A program made the translations under genes and the position numbers. 64,000 bases of DNA from assembly GCF_036057275.1 (NCBI RefSeq), contig NZ_CP107945.1, forward strand, positions 6,324,001 to 6,388,000, in the 5' to 3' direction. Origin of the DNA: Streptomyces sp. NBC_00390 (GTDB taxonomy: Bacteria > Actinomycetota > Actinomycetes > Streptomycetales > Streptomycetaceae). This document shows positions 30,734 through 38,286 of the stretch, in pieces (position 1 is the stretch's first letter; each line of letters opens with the position of its first letter). The notes beneath the pieces were generated by a model that was not told the origin of the DNA, searched no databases, and worked only from the letters and a program-made list of their open reading frames with translations.

Positions 30734-31351
30734 GTGCCTCCCACGAAGAAGCAGCACCAGGTGACCGCCGCCCCGGCCGACCGGCGCAAGCAACTCCTCG
30801 ACACCGCCGCCGAGGTGTTCGCCGCCCAGGGCTACAACGCCACCACCGTCCGCAGGATCGCGGACGCGGCCGGCATGCTCGCCGGCAGCCTCTACTACCA
30901 CTTCGATTCCAAGGAATCGATGCTCGACGAGATCCTCTCCTCCTTCCTCACCGAGCTGTGGGAGGGGTACGACGCCGTGCTCGCCGCCGGTCTGGGACCC
31001 CGGGAGACCATCGAGGCCCTCGTCACCGAGTCCTTCCGGGAGATCGACCGGCACCGCGCCGCCGTCGCCATCTACCAGAAGGAATCCCGCCATCTGGCCG
31101 CCCAGCCGCGCTTCGCCTATCTCACCGACTCGCAGCAGAAGTTCGAGAAGGCATGGCTCGGCACGCTGGAGCGCGGGGTCGCCGAACGGGCCTTCCGCGC
31201 CGACCTCGACGTCCGGCTCACCTACCGGTTCGTGCGCGACACGGTGTGGGTCGCGGCGTCCTGGTACCGGCCCGGCGGACAGCACAGCCCCGAAGAGATC
31301 GCCCGGCAGTACCTGTCGATGGTGCTGGACGGGATCGCCGTACGAACGTGA
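30734..31351 (+). CDS. kstR2: TetR-family repressor, KstR2-like
   Basis: A 205-residue TetR repressor from GTG 30734. The HTH spans about residues 37-56 (TTVRRIADAAGMLAGSLYYHF), and DSKESMLDEIL right after it is typical of KstR2 and relatives. KstR2 represses the HIP (ring C/D) genes and releases DNA on binding HIP-CoA. In M. tuberculosis kstR2 is likewise followed by fadA6 and preceded (after a PPE gene) by ipdF. Two operators matching its motif flank the cluster in this window (29843-29859 and 38252-38268). Confidence 0.85.
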   Translation: MPPTKKQHQVTAAPADRRKQLLDTAAEVFAAQGYNATTVRRIADAAGMLAGSLYYHFDSKESMLDEILSSFLTELWEGYDAVLAAGLGPRETIEALVTESFREIDRHRAAVAIYQKESRHLAAQPRFAYLTDSQQKFEKAWLGTLERGVAERAFRADLDVRLTYRFVRDTVWVAASWYRPGGQHSPEEIARQYLSMVLDGIAVRT

Positions 31352-31380
31352 CCGGCTCGGCCGGACAGGGAGTTGACGTC

Positions 31381-32538
31381 ATGCGCGAGGCCTACATCGT
31401 CGAAGCGGTACGCACCCCGGTCGGCAGGCGAGGGGGAGGCCTCGCCGCCGTCCACCCCGCGGACCTCGGCGCGCACGTGCTGCGCGCCCTGGTCGAACGC
31501 TCCGGAATCGACCCGGCCGCCGTCGAGGACGTCGTCTTCGGCTGCCTCGACACCGTCGGCCCGCAGGCCGGCGACATAGCGCGCACCTCCTGGCTCGCCG
31601 CCGGGCTGCCCGAGGAGGTACCCGGTGTGACCGTCGACCGGCAGTGCGGATCCTCTCAGCAGGCCGTGCACTTCGCGGCCCAGGGCGTACTGTCCGGCAC
31701 CCAGGACCTGGTGGTCGCGGGCGGCACCCAGAACATGACCCAGATCCCGATCGCCTTCGCCTCCCGGCAGGCCGCCGAACCGCTCGGCCTGACCCAGGGG
31801 CCGTTCGCGGGCAGTGAGGGCTGGCGGGCCCGGTACGGGGACGCCCCGGTCAACCAGTTCCACGGGGCCCAGCTGATCGCCGCGAAATGGGGGATCACGC
31901 GGCGCGCCATGGAGGAGTTCGCGCTCCTGTCGCACCAGCGGGCGGTCCGCGCGATCGACGAAGGCCGGTTCGACCGGGAGACCGTCGCGTACGCCACCGT
32001 GACCAGGGACGAGGGGCCGCGCCGCGACACGACCCTGGAGAAGATGGCTGCCCTGCCGCCGGTCCTGGAGGGCGGCACCATCACGGCGGCCTGCTCCTCC
32101 CAGGTCTCGGACGGCGCGGCAGCGATGCTGATCGCGAGCGAACGGGCCGTCGCGGAGCACGGACTGACCCCCCGCGCCCGGATCCACCATCTGTCGGTAC
32201 GCGGCGAGGACCCGATCCGCATGCTGTCGGCGCCCATCCCTGCGACGGCGCATGCGCTGAAGAAGACGGGCATGACGATCGACGACATGGATCTCGTCGA
32301 GATCAACGAGGCGTTCGCGCCGGTCGTGCTGGCATGGCTCAAGGAGACGGGCGCGGACCCGGACAAGGTCAATGTCAACGGTGGCGCGATCGCACTGGGG
32401 CATCCGCTGGGTGCGACGGGGGCGAAGCTGATGACCACGCTGCTGCACGAACTGGAGCGCAGGGGCGGGAGGTTCGGTCTGCAGACGATGTGCGAGGGGG
32501 GCGGCCAGGCGAACGTGACGATCATCGAGCGGGTGTAA
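31381..32538 (+). CDS. fadA6: acetyl-CoA acyltransferase (thiolase) FadA6-like
   Basis: A 385-residue thiolase. The nucleophile Cys89 is in TVDRQCGSSQQA, with IPATAHALKKTGM, NGGAIALGHPLGATGAK (His) and the second Cys in TMCEGGGQANVTI. Close agreement with FadA6 (Rv3556c), including GVTVDRQCGSSQQA, LEKMA and IPATxxALxKTG, supports a role in the thiolytic steps after ring C opening. AGGGAG precedes ATG 31381, 29 bases after kstR2. Confidence 0.87.
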   Translation: MREAYIVEAVRTPVGRRGGGLAAVHPADLGAHVLRALVERSGIDPAAVEDVVFGCLDTVGPQAGDIARTSWLAAGLPEEVPGVTVDRQCGSSQQAVHFAAQGVLSGTQDLVVAGGTQNMTQIPIAFASRQAAEPLGLTQGPFAGSEGWRARYGDAPVNQFHGAQLIAAKWGITRRAMEEFALLSHQRAVRAIDEGRFDRETVAYATVTRDEGPRRDTTLEKMAALPPVLEGGTITAACSSQVSDGAAAMLIASERAVAEHGLTPRARIHHLSVRGEDPIRMLSAPIPATAHALKKTGMTIDDMDLVEINEAFAPVVLAWLKETGADPDKVNVNGGAIALGHPLGATGAKLMTTLLHELERRGGRFGLQTMCEGGGQANVTIIERV

Positions 32539-32654
32539 GGGCGCCGCCCCGGTCAGCCGTGCGGGCGGCGGGCCGGGACACGAGGAACAGGGGCGGTGGC
32601 GGCAGCGGCCCAGCGGCATGTGCTACGGTGACGTAGTTGCAGTTTTGGTACCCA

Positions 32655-32675
32655 TGAACTTTGTGTGCGCCTGAC
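32655..32675 (+). CDS. possible six-codon leader ORF (MNFVCA)
   Basis: ATG 32655 opens ATG-AAC-TTT-GTG-TGC-GCC-TGA, and its last codons and stop form part of the left arm of the hairpin at 32666-32697. No clear ribosome-binding site is seen. Ribosomes on it could change folding of the csp leader; this is inference. Confidence 0.3.
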
Positions 32676-32705
32676 GGGAAGCTTCCTCAGGCGCACGTTT
32701 TGTTT
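32666..32705 (+). promoter_or_regulatory. terminator-like hairpin in the csp 5' leader
   Basis: A 10-bp perfect stem (32666-32675 with 32688-32697) whose loop holds the palindrome GGAAGCTTCC, followed by GTTTTGTTT. It has the form of an intrinsic terminator yet stands 95 bases before the csp start, inside the 253-base gap after fadA6. The stop of fadA6 is 128 bases upstream, so it may both end the fadA6 transcript and attenuate csp. Confidence 0.65.
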
Positions 32706-32791
32706 CCGGCTTCTCCGGATGGGGGTCATTGCGGCGATGGGGAATTCACGCGGTGTGAATTCCCGGCTTGCCCCTGTTTTAGGAGATTGAC

Positions 32792-32995
32792 ATGGCAACT
32801 GGCACCGTGAAGTGGTTCAACGCGGAAAAGGGCTTCGGCTTCATCGAGCAGGACGGCGGCGGCGCCGACGTCTTCGCCCACTACTCCAACATCGCCACCT
32901 CGGGCTTCCGTGAGCTTCAGGAAGGCCAGAAGGTCACCTTCGACGTCACGCAGGGCCAGAAGGGCCCGCAGGCGGAGAACATCGTCCCGGCCTGA
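32792..32995 (+). CDS. cold-shock protein (CspA family)
   Basis: A 67-residue single cold-shock domain: GTVKWFNAEKGFGFIEQDG (RNP1) and DVFAHYSNI (RNP2), ending in AENIVPA. It binds single-stranded RNA/DNA and melts RNA structure. A strong AGGAGAT lies 7 bases before ATG 32792. A long leader with hairpin precedes it, a 42-bp palindromic terminator follows, and a DEAD-box helicase gene comes next, a functional pairing for RNA remodelling. Confidence 0.95.
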   Translation: MATGTVKWFNAEKGFGFIEQDGGGADVFAHYSNIATSGFRELQEGQKVTFDVTQGQKGPQAENIVPA

Positions 32996-33014
32996 TCGCT
33001 GGACGCGTTTGCAC

Positions 33015-33056
33015 GCGGCCGGGGCCCGCACCGAGCTCGGTGCGGGCCCCGGCCGC
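33015..33056. terminator. 42-bp perfect palindrome (terminator) after csp
   Basis: Arms of 21 bp meet without a loop at 33035/33036 (core GAGCTC). It lies 20 bases after the csp stop and 33 bases before the helicase start; it should strongly uncouple the two genes. Confidence 0.85.
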
Positions 33057-33089
33057 ATCTGTCCACAGGCCCAGGAAGGCATATTCCGC

Positions 33090-34646
33090 ATGAACCGCTC
33101 CGAACGCCCGGCACGAACGCGCCCTGCCAATTCCCGCGCGAGGGTCCCCGCACAGCGCTCCGGGAAGGCGTCCGCCCGCAAGGCCGCGCCGACGCCCCCA
33201 CAGGAATTCACGCTGCCGGAAACCATCACCCCGGCGCTGTCGGCCGTCCACGCGTTCGGTGAGCTGGACATGCCGGCCGCCCTGCTGAAGACCCTCGACG
33301 CGCAGGGCGTCACCGACCCCTTCCCGATCCAGGCCGCCACGCTGCCGAACTCGCTCGCCGGCCGCGACATCCTCGGCCGCGGACGCACCGGCTCCGGCAA
33401 GACCCTCGCCTTCGGGCTTGCGCTGCTCGCCCGTACCGCGGGCCGGCGCGCCGAACCGAGGGCGCCGCTCGCGCTCGTCCTCGTACCCACCCGTGAGCTC
33501 GCGCAGCAGGTCACCGACGCGCTCTCGCCGTACGCGACCTCCGTGCAGCTGCGGATCGCCACGGTCGTCGGCGGCCTGTCGATCAACAAGCAGGCGGGCG
33601 CGCTGCGGCGCGGCGCCGAGGTCCTCGTGGCCACGCCCGGGCGGCTGAAGGACCTCATCGAGCGCGGCGACTGCGTCCTCGACCGGGTCGCGATCACCGT
33701 CCTGGACGAGGCCGACCAGATGGCCGACATGGGCTTCATGCCGCAGGTCACGGCGCTGCTCAAGCAGGTCGAGGCGGACGGTCAGCGGATGCTGTTCTCG
33801 GCGACGCTGGACAAGAACATCGACCGGCTCGTGCGGATGTTCCTCACCGACCCGGTGGTGCACTCCGTCGACCCGTCCGCGGGTGCGGTCACCACGATGG
33901 AGCACCATGTGCTGCACATCGCGGACGAGACCGACAAGAAGGCCGTCGCCCTCCGTATCGCCGCCCGCGACGGCCGGGTGATCCTCTTCGTCGACACCAA
34001 GCGTTCCGCCGACCGGTTCGCCAAGCGGCTGCTGGCCAACGGCGTACGGGCCGCGGCCCTGCACGGCGGCCGCTCGCAGCCGCAGCGCAACCGCACCCTG
34101 GAGCAGTTCAAGAACGGGCAGGTCAGCGCGCTGGTCGCGACCAACGTCGCCGCCCGGGGCATCCACGTCGACGACCTCGACCTGGTCGTCAACGTCGACC
34201 CACCGGTCGACCACAAGGACTATCTGCACCGCGGCGGTCGCACCGCGCGGGCGGGCGAGTCCGGCAGCGTGGTGACCCTGGTGCTGCCCGAGCAGCGCCG
34301 TGAGATGACCCGGCTGATGGCGGACGCCGGGATCAGCCCGCGCACCGCCAGGATCAAGTCCAGCGACGAGGAGCTGGCCCGCCTCACGGGGGCGCGCGAG
34401 CCGTCGGGCGTGGCGGTCACCATCGAGGTGCCGCAGCCGGTGGCGCAGCAGCAGCGGCCGCAGCGGCGCCGGGCGCAGGCGCCCGGACAGGCCGGTGGCG
34501 GCCGCAGCCGTGCCCGGCGCGACGGGCAGGGCAGCGGTGGCGGCCAGGGCGCTCGGTCCGGACAGCCCCGTCAGGGAGGACAGCCGCGTCAGGGTGGCCG
34601 CCCGGCGCGGGGCGGTGCGCAGGGCGGTCGCCGCACGGCGGCGTAG
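33090..34646 (+). CDS. DEAD-box ATP-dependent RNA helicase
   Basis: A 518-residue DEAD-box helicase. Motifs in order: FPIQ (Q), GRTGSGKT (I), PTRELAQQV (Ia), TPGR (Ib), DEAD (II), SAT (III), VILFVDTK (IV), ATNVAARGIHV (V) and HRGGRTARAGE (VI; the usual HRxGRTGR is HRGGRTAR). The last about 80 residues are Gln/Arg/Gly-rich with RQGGQPRQGGRPARGG repeats, an RNA-binding tail. ATG 33090 follows CAGGAAGG. The open frame reaches back through csp, but that part is not homologous. Likely unwinds RNA at low temperature or in ribosome assembly. Confidence 0.93.
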   Translation: MNRSERPARTRPANSRARVPAQRSGKASARKAAPTPPQEFTLPETITPALSAVHAFGELDMPAALLKTLDAQGVTDPFPIQAATLPNSLAGRDILGRGRTGSGKTLAFGLALLARTAGRRAEPRAPLALVLVPTRELAQQVTDALSPYATSVQLRIATVVGGLSINKQAGALRRGAEVLVATPGRLKDLIERGDCVLDRVAITVLDEADQMADMGFMPQVTALLKQVEADGQRMLFSATLDKNIDRLVRMFLTDPVVHSVDPSAGAVTTMEHHVLHIADETDKKAVALRIAARDGRVILFVDTKRSADRFAKRLLANGVRAAALHGGRSQPQRNRTLEQFKNGQVSALVATNVAARGIHVDDLDLVVNVDPPVDHKDYLHRGGRTARAGESGSVVTLVLPEQRREMTRLMADAGISPRTARIKSSDEELARLTGAREPSGVAVTIEVPQPVAQQQRPQRRRAQAPGQAGGGRSRARRDGQGSGGGQGARSGQPRQGGQPRQGGRPARGGAQGGRRTAA

Positions 34647-34662
34647 CCGCCTGGCGCGGGCG

Positions 34663-34717
34663 CCGGGGCTCCGCCCCGGACCCCGCGCCTCGCACTCCCC
34701 CGGACTTCGTCCGGGGG
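34663..34717. terminator. double hairpin between convergent helicase and ipdC
   Basis: The first stem is CCGGGGC (34663-34669 with 34673-34679); the second is a 9-bp stem CCCCCGGAC/GTCCGGGGG with loop TTC (34697-34717). They separate two convergent transcripts. Confidence 0.8.
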
Positions 34718-34795
34718 ACCCTGGGCCGGTGATCACCAGTCCGTCGACCCCGGACACGGCCGGAGGCCGTACCGGGACCCGGAGCACAGCGCCGG

Positions 34796-35884
34796 TCACG
34801 GGAAGGGGCGGGGCGGGGGAAAGGGGCGGGGCGGGGGAGATGCTTCCGGCAGCGCGCCGAGCACCCCGGCCGCCTCGGACATCACGCGGCCGATGAGCTC
34901 CTCACAACTCGGGAGATCCTCGATCACGCCCGCCACCTGCCCCGCAGCCATCACGCCGAGGTCAGTGCGGCCCTGGACCATGGACGCCCGGAGCAGCATC
35001 GGGGTGTTCGCGGCGAGCAGGACCTGGCTCCAGGCCAGGTCCTTGCCGTGTTTCATGGCCAGGCCGTCGCGGACCATCGCGGACCAGGACAGACCGGAGA
35101 GCCTCCGGAAGGCCGCGGCGTGGCGGACAGCGCGCAGCAGCGTTCGTGCACGGCCGCTGCTCTCCAGGGAGTCGACCAGCTCCGTACGGATCATGCGGTG
35201 CGGCAGGCCGTCCACGGCCCGGGTGACCGTGATGTCCCTGACGGTCGCGGCGAGATAGCGCGCCTTGACCGCGTCCGGCACCGTCGATTCGGCGGTGAGC
35301 AGGAAGCGGGTGCCCATCGCGATGCCCGCCGCGCCGTAGGCCAGCGCCGCGACCAGGCCGCGGCCGTCGTGGAAGCCGCCGGCCGCGATCACCGGGACAC
35401 CGACGGCGTCGACCACCTGCGGCAGCAGCACGGACGTGGCCACATCGCCGGTGTGACCGCCACCCTCCCCGCCCTGGACGATGACGGCGTCCGCGCCCCA
35501 CGCCGCCACCTTCTCCGCATGCCGGCGTGCCCCGACGGAGCAGATCACCACCACGCCCGCGTCCCTGAGCTCGACGATCAGCTCCCGCGAGGGTGCGAGG
35601 GCGAAGGAGGCGACCCGTACGCCCTCGTCGACGATGATCCGCACCCGCTCCCGCGCGTCACCGGCGTCGGCGCGGAGGTTGACCCCGAACGGCGCCTTGG
35701 TGCGGGACGCCACCTCGCGGACGGCCGTGCGCAGTTCCTGGACGGACATGGTCGCGGAGGCGAGGATGCCGAGCGCCCCCGCGTTCGCGGCTGCGGACAC
35801 CAGCCGGGGCCCGGCCACCCACCCCATCCCGGTCTGGACGATCGGGTGGCGCGCCCCGGTGAGCCTGGTGAGTGCGGTCTCCAT
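34796..35884 (-). CDS. ipdC: IpdC-like flavoprotein (2-nitropropane dioxygenase family)
   Basis: A 362-residue FMN protein of the nitronate monooxygenase fold: HPIVQTGMGWVAGPRLVSA, MIVQGGEGGGHTG-type AVIVQGGEGGGHTG, VIAAGGFHDGRGL and AMGTRFLLTAEST. It agrees closely with IpdC (Rv3553), which reduces a hydroxylated HIP-type CoA ester during steroid ring C/D breakdown. The extreme C-terminus SPPPRPFPPPRPFP comes from an 18-bp duplication. The start ATG overlaps the ipdB stop. Confidence 0.88.
   Translation of the reverse strand: METALTRLTGARHPIVQTGMGWVAGPRLVSAAANAGALGILASATMSVQELRTAVREVASRTKAPFGVNLRADAGDARERVRIIVDEGVRVASFALAPSRELIVELRDAGVVVICSVGARRHAEKVAAWGADAVIVQGGEGGGHTGDVATSVLLPQVVDAVGVPVIAAGGFHDGRGLVAALAYGAAGIAMGTRFLLTAESTVPDAVKARYLAATVRDITVTRAVDGLPHRMIRTELVDSLESSGRARTLLRAVRHAAAFRRLSGLSWSAMVRDGLAMKHGKDLAWSQVLLAANTPMLLRASMVQGRTDLGVMAAGQVAGVIEDLPSCEELIGRVMSEAAGVLGALPEASPPPRPFPPPRPFP
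34800..34838. repeat. duplicated G-rich tract at the ipdC 3' end
   Basis: Two near-identical copies of GGAAGGGGCGGGGCGGGG in tandem on the plus strand. They encode the repeated PPPRPFP tail of IpdC on the minus strand and contain at least six G-runs of four or more, so G-quadruplex formation is possible. Confidence 0.75.
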
Positions 35885-36618
35885 CAGGACGCGACCTCCC
35901 GTTCACGCAGGCCCGCGGGGTCGATCACCGTACGGATGAGCCGCAGCTCGTCGGGTGTCGGCTCGCGGGTGCACGGCACCTCGCCCGTGACGGCCAGGTC
36001 GAATCCCGTGGCCTCACGGACATGGTCGAGGCTCACCCCGGGGTGCAGTGACACGATGCGCATGGCGCGGTCGGGGGTCTCGAAGTCGAAGACGCCCAGA
36101 TCGGAGACGACCCGCGGGATGCGGTGGTACCGCGTCGCCGAAGGGCCCGCCGCGGCGGCGTTGTCGTAGCCCACACCGCAGACCATGTCCACGCGCTCGA
36201 CGAAGGTCCGGGTGGAATGTCTGGGGACCCAGTAACTGACCGGGTTGTTGAGGGTGTTGACGGGCGCGCCGCGCACTCCGAGCAACTGGCGCGCGGGCCG
36301 GTGCCAGTCGCCGATGCACGAGATGTTCTGGTTGCCGTGCCGGTCGATCTGACTGGCGCCCATCATGACGTGCCGCCGCCCGCCGGTGACCATGGCGAGA
36401 TGGCGCCGGTAGGGCAGCCAGCCCTCCGCCGTCCCGTCGAGGCCGACGAGCATCGCCTCGCCGTCGGTGAGCAGCAGTCCGGGGGAGAAGGTCCGCTTGG
36501 CGAGCCGGGCACCGATGGACGGGATCAGCCCCATGGGGCTCGCCAGGACCTCTCCGTTCTCCCGCCAGGCCTCGGCGCAGGCGATGACGCAGTACTCGGA
36601 ACGGCCGGCGGTCCTCAT
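35884..36618 (-). CDS. ipdB: IpdB, beta subunit of COCHEA-CoA ring hydrolase
   Basis: A 244-residue class I CoA-transferase-fold beta subunit. MGLIPSIGARLAKRTFSPGLLLTDGEA, RRHVMMGASQIDRHGNQNIS, GVRGAPVNTLNNPVSYWV and SLHPGVSLDHVREATGFD match IpdB of M. tuberculosis (Rv3552) segment by segment. With IpdA it hydrolyses the last carbocycle (ring C) of the steroid nucleus instead of moving CoA. It overlaps ipdA and ipdC by four and one bases respectively. Confidence 0.9.
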   Translation of the reverse strand: MRTAGRSEYCVIACAEAWRENGEVLASPMGLIPSIGARLAKRTFSPGLLLTDGEAMLVGLDGTAEGWLPYRRHLAMVTGGRRHVMMGASQIDRHGNQNISCIGDWHRPARQLLGVRGAPVNTLNNPVSYWVPRHSTRTFVERVDMVCGVGYDNAAAAGPSATRYHRIPRVVSDLGVFDFETPDRAMRIVSLHPGVSLDHVREATGFDLAVTGEVPCTREPTPDELRLIRTVIDPAGLREREVAS

Positions 36619-37463
36619 GTCCGCTCCTCGTGCCAGGCGGTCACGGCCCGCTGGTAGGCCCCTTCGTCCCCGGGCAGGAAGCGCTCGGCGAACTGCGGCC
36701 AGGGCGTGCTCGCGTAGTGGCGCAGGAAGGCCTCGTCGCGGTCGTGGTCCGGGACGCAGGAGGTGAAGTGCGCGCCGTTCGGCGTCTCGACGACCCCGGT
36801 GACACTGTGCCGGCTGATCAGCAAGGTCTGCGGCGCCGCGTCCTTGGCCAGCTCGGCGGTCTCGACCAGCCGCTCGCACGAGACGTACGCCTCGTCGGCC
36901 GCCTCGCAGAACAGGTCGTCGAAGTACGGGTCGGGCCCCAGGTACTGGGCGTTGCCGAGCCGGTCGGCGCGGTTCATGTGGACGAGCGCCGCGTCCATGC
37001 GCAGGGCGGGCACGGCGACGAGCGTCTCCCCGTCCTCGTACGGCGATGTCACCGTCCGCAGGCCCGGGTTGACCCGCATGACGTCGGAGCCGATCCCGGC
37101 CCGGACCGGCATGAACGGCAGCCGGTTCGCGGCGGCGTGCAGCCCCCACATGAACATCGCCTCGTCGAACTCCGCCAGTTCGAAGGCGCCCTGCTCTCGG
37201 GCCGACCGGAAGTGCGGTTCGAGGGGCACCGAGTCGAGCGTGGCGAAGGCGGCGACCAGTTTGCGGATACGGCCCGCGGCGGCGAGCAGACCCACGTCGG
37301 GTCCGCCGTAGGAGACGACGGTGAGATCGGTGATCCCGGAACGGAGCAGTGCCCGCACCAGCGCCATGGGTTTGCGGCGCGCCCCCCAGCCGCCGATGCC
37401 GAGGGTCATCCCGCTGCGCAGCCGGGCGACGGCCTCGTCCGCGGTCATCGTCTTGTCGCTCAT
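36615..37463 (-). CDS. ipdA: IpdA, alpha subunit of COCHEA-CoA ring hydrolase
   Basis: A 282-residue CoA-transferase-fold alpha subunit. LRSGMTLGIGGWGARRKPMALVRA, LTVVSYGGPDVGLL, ETLVAVPALRMDAALVHMN and DPYFDDLF match IpdA (Rv3551). The segment EFDEAMF aligns with the IpdA region holding its functional Glu. With IpdB it opens steroid ring C of the COCHEA-CoA intermediate. Its ATG at 37463 overlaps the echA20 stop by four bases, so echA20-ipdA-ipdB-ipdC form one coupled operon. Confidence 0.9.
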   Translation of the reverse strand: MSDKTMTADEAVARLRSGMTLGIGGWGARRKPMALVRALLRSGITDLTVVSYGGPDVGLLAAAGRIRKLVAAFATLDSVPLEPHFRSAREQGAFELAEFDEAMFMWGLHAAANRLPFMPVRAGIGSDVMRVNPGLRTVTSPYEDGETLVAVPALRMDAALVHMNRADRLGNAQYLGPDPYFDDLFCEAADEAYVSCERLVETAELAKDAAPQTLLISRHSVTGVVETPNGAHFTSCVPDHDRDEAFLRHYASTPWPQFAERFLPGDEGAYQRAVTAWHEERT

Positions 37464-38230
37464 TCCCGGACCTCCCTGGTGGCCTTCTCGGCCTCCTTCC
37501 CGAAGGTGTCGCGGACCCGGCCGGCGGCCCCGCTGAGGCCCGCCTCGAAGGTGAACCCCTGCTCGAAGCGGTAGCTGCGGCGTACGTCGACGGGGTCGAT
37601 GCCGTTGATGGCCGCCTTCGCCAGCCGGATCAGGGTGCCGTCCTTCCGGGCGATCTCCCCGGCGAGGGCCAGTGCCTCCGCGGCCAGCTCGGCGCGCGGC
37701 ACGACCTTGAAGACCGAGCCGTGGGTGTGCAGCTCCTGTGCGGTCACCGTCCGCGAGGTGTAGTACAGGGCACGCATCAGGTGCTGCGGGACCAGCCGGG
37801 CCAGATGGGTGGCGGCGCCCAGCGCGCCCCGGTCGAGCTCCGGCAGTCCGAAGGAGGCGTCGTCCGATGCGACGATCACGTCCGCGTTGCCGGCCAGGCC
37901 GATGCCGCCGCCCAGACAGAAGCCGTGCACCGCCGCGACCACGGGCACCTCGCACTCGTACACGGCGGCGAAGGCCTCGTAGCACCCCCGGTTGGCCCCG
38001 ATGAGCGCCGCGTGCCCGTCGTCGCGCTGCAGCTCCTTGATGTCCACGCCCGCGTTGAAGCCGCGGCCCGCGGCCGCCAGCACCACACACCGCACATCGG
38101 GGTCGCGCCCCGCCGTGCGCACCGCGTCGGCGAGCTCGTACCAGCCCTGCACGGGCAGGGCGTTGACGGGCGGGAAGTCGACCGTGACGAGGGAAACGCC
38201 CTTCATGGGGCTTGCGGTGGAGACAGCCAT
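37460..38230 (-). CDS. echA20: EchA20-like ring-D hydrolase (crotonase family)
   Basis: A 256-residue crotonase-fold protein: VDFPPVNALPVQGWYELADAV, GRGFNAGVDIKELQRDDGHAALIGANRGC, GFCLGGGIGLAGNADVIVAS and FGLPELDRGALGAATHLARLVPQHLMR. The latter two are nearly identical to EchA20 (Rv3550), which opens ring D of HIEC-CoA hydrolytically. First gene of the leftward ipd operon; its promoter region holds the second KstR2-like operator. Confidence 0.9.
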   Translation of the reverse strand: MAVSTASPMKGVSLVTVDFPPVNALPVQGWYELADAVRTAGRDPDVRCVVLAAAGRGFNAGVDIKELQRDDGHAALIGANRGCYEAFAAVYECEVPVVAAVHGFCLGGGIGLAGNADVIVASDDASFGLPELDRGALGAATHLARLVPQHLMRALYYTSRTVTAQELHTHGSVFKVVPRAELAAEALALAGEIARKDGTLIRLAKAAINGIDPVDVRRSYRFEQGFTFEAGLSGAAGRVRDTFGKEAEKATREVRE

Positions 38231-38251
38231 GAGCGGATCATCTACCTTTCC

Positions 38252-38268
38252 ACCAAACGTTTGTTAGG
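38252..38268. promoter_or_regulatory. KstR2-like operator, echA20/SDR divergent promoter
   Basis: On the plus strand ACCAAACGTTTGTTAGG, the inverse complement of the 29843 site except for two central bases. The core CAAACGTTTG is a perfect 10-bp palindrome. An outer inverted repeat CTACCTTTCC/GGAAGGTAG (38243-38280) surrounds it. Confidence 0.75.
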
Positions 38269-38286
38269 TGAGGAAGGTAGCAGCCG

